Assembly (NCBI GenBank): GCA_002421915.1
Contig: DISA01000018.1
Span: 1 to 31,367 of the forward strand
Source: Gallionellaceae bacterium UBA6222
GTDB lineage: Bacteria > Pseudomonadota > Gammaproteobacteria > Burkholderiales > Gallionellaceae
Direction of reading: 5' to 3'
Length of the DNA stretch: 31,367 nt
Shown here: positions 31,341 through 31,367 of the stretch, one piece after another
How the letters are laid out: every line of letters starts with the position of its first letter
How positions within the stretch are numbered: the stretch's first letter is position 1
Notes under the pieces: generated by a model
The model's input: only the letters and a program-made list of their open reading frames with translations
The model's database searches: none
Told to the model about the DNA's origin: nothing
Made by a program: the position numbers and the translations under genes

Positions 31341-31367
31341 ACATAACGAATAGCGTTTATCTGCCGC
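31341..31367 (-). other. attC site 8, partial (right window edge)
   Basis: ACATAAC at 31341-31347 is the complement of an R' box (GTTATGT), located upstream of the last cassette gene. The sequence after it (GAATAGCGTTTAT) begins the inner stem of another attC, so the array continues beyond the window. Confidence 0.6.

Noticed and set aside
24079..31367. CRISPR array
   Set aside because: Repeats are 0.3-1.3 kb apart with genes between them and are imperfect palindromes of the attC type; no Cas genes.

Overview
This 31.4 kb window looks like the chromosome of a GC-rich betaproteobacterium, probably of the Nitrosomonadales/Gallionellaceae type. The basis is protein composition: an extended IF-1, Mrp antiporter genes, an octaheme tetrathionate-reductase-family cytochrome, and REP-like repeats. 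The lineage is an inference, not a search result. Roughly the first 24 kb is ordinary GC-rich chromosome. The last 7.3 kb (about 24,079 to the right end) is a mosaic of lower-GC gene cassettes.

Left part, minus strand: a partial gene for a secreted protein with 67-residue repeats, preceded by a good sigma-54 promoter candidate and a distal inverted repeat; infA; a fructosamine-kinase-family gene; and a PfkB-family sugar/nucleoside kinase. A tightly packed minus-strand operon follows: mnhA(B)-C-D-E-F-G (Mrp Na+/H+ antiporter), a P-type cation ATPase, a Na/Pi-cotransporter-family protein and a DUF2062 membrane protein. Two intergenic repeats are wedged into this operon, between mnhC and mnhD and between mnhF and mnhG.

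Middle part, plus strand (14.5-24.0 kb): an ECF/SigZ-like sigma factor, a PF03773 permease, a SAM methyltransferase, a small c-type cytochrome, a thioredoxin-like CxxC protein, a DUF2798 protein, an unknown protein and a CDF metal exporter. This looks like a metal or redox stress module. Next come three tightly linked genes: a stand-alone ABC ATPase, a Cys-rich HypB/UreG-like GTPase and a PF04060 [4Fe-4S] protein. After them are a membrane-anchored octaheme cytochrome c of the tetrathionate-reductase family and a cytochrome b. I read this as a possible metallocofactor-assembly plus electron-transfer unit; it is the main candidate here for a poorly described system.

Right part: I interpret 24,079-31,367 as the distal end of a chromosomal integron cassette array. 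Seven attC-like sites, plus the edge of an eighth, separate genes that all lie on the minus strand, each followed by its attC. The integrase and attI are therefore expected beyond the right edge. Cassettes carry a wHTH-HATPase-STAS-like protein, a membrane protein, a broken and an intact BrnT/BrnA-like toxin-antitoxin pair, a HigBA-like pair, a CC0125/CC1285-type lipoprotein and an unknown protein. Three of the attC sites contain remnants of IS110/IS1111-type elements (the pattern of the IS1111-attC group), and a REP-associated tyrosine transposase has destroyed one toxin. Three antitoxin genes read into their attC site, which encodes their C-terminal tails.
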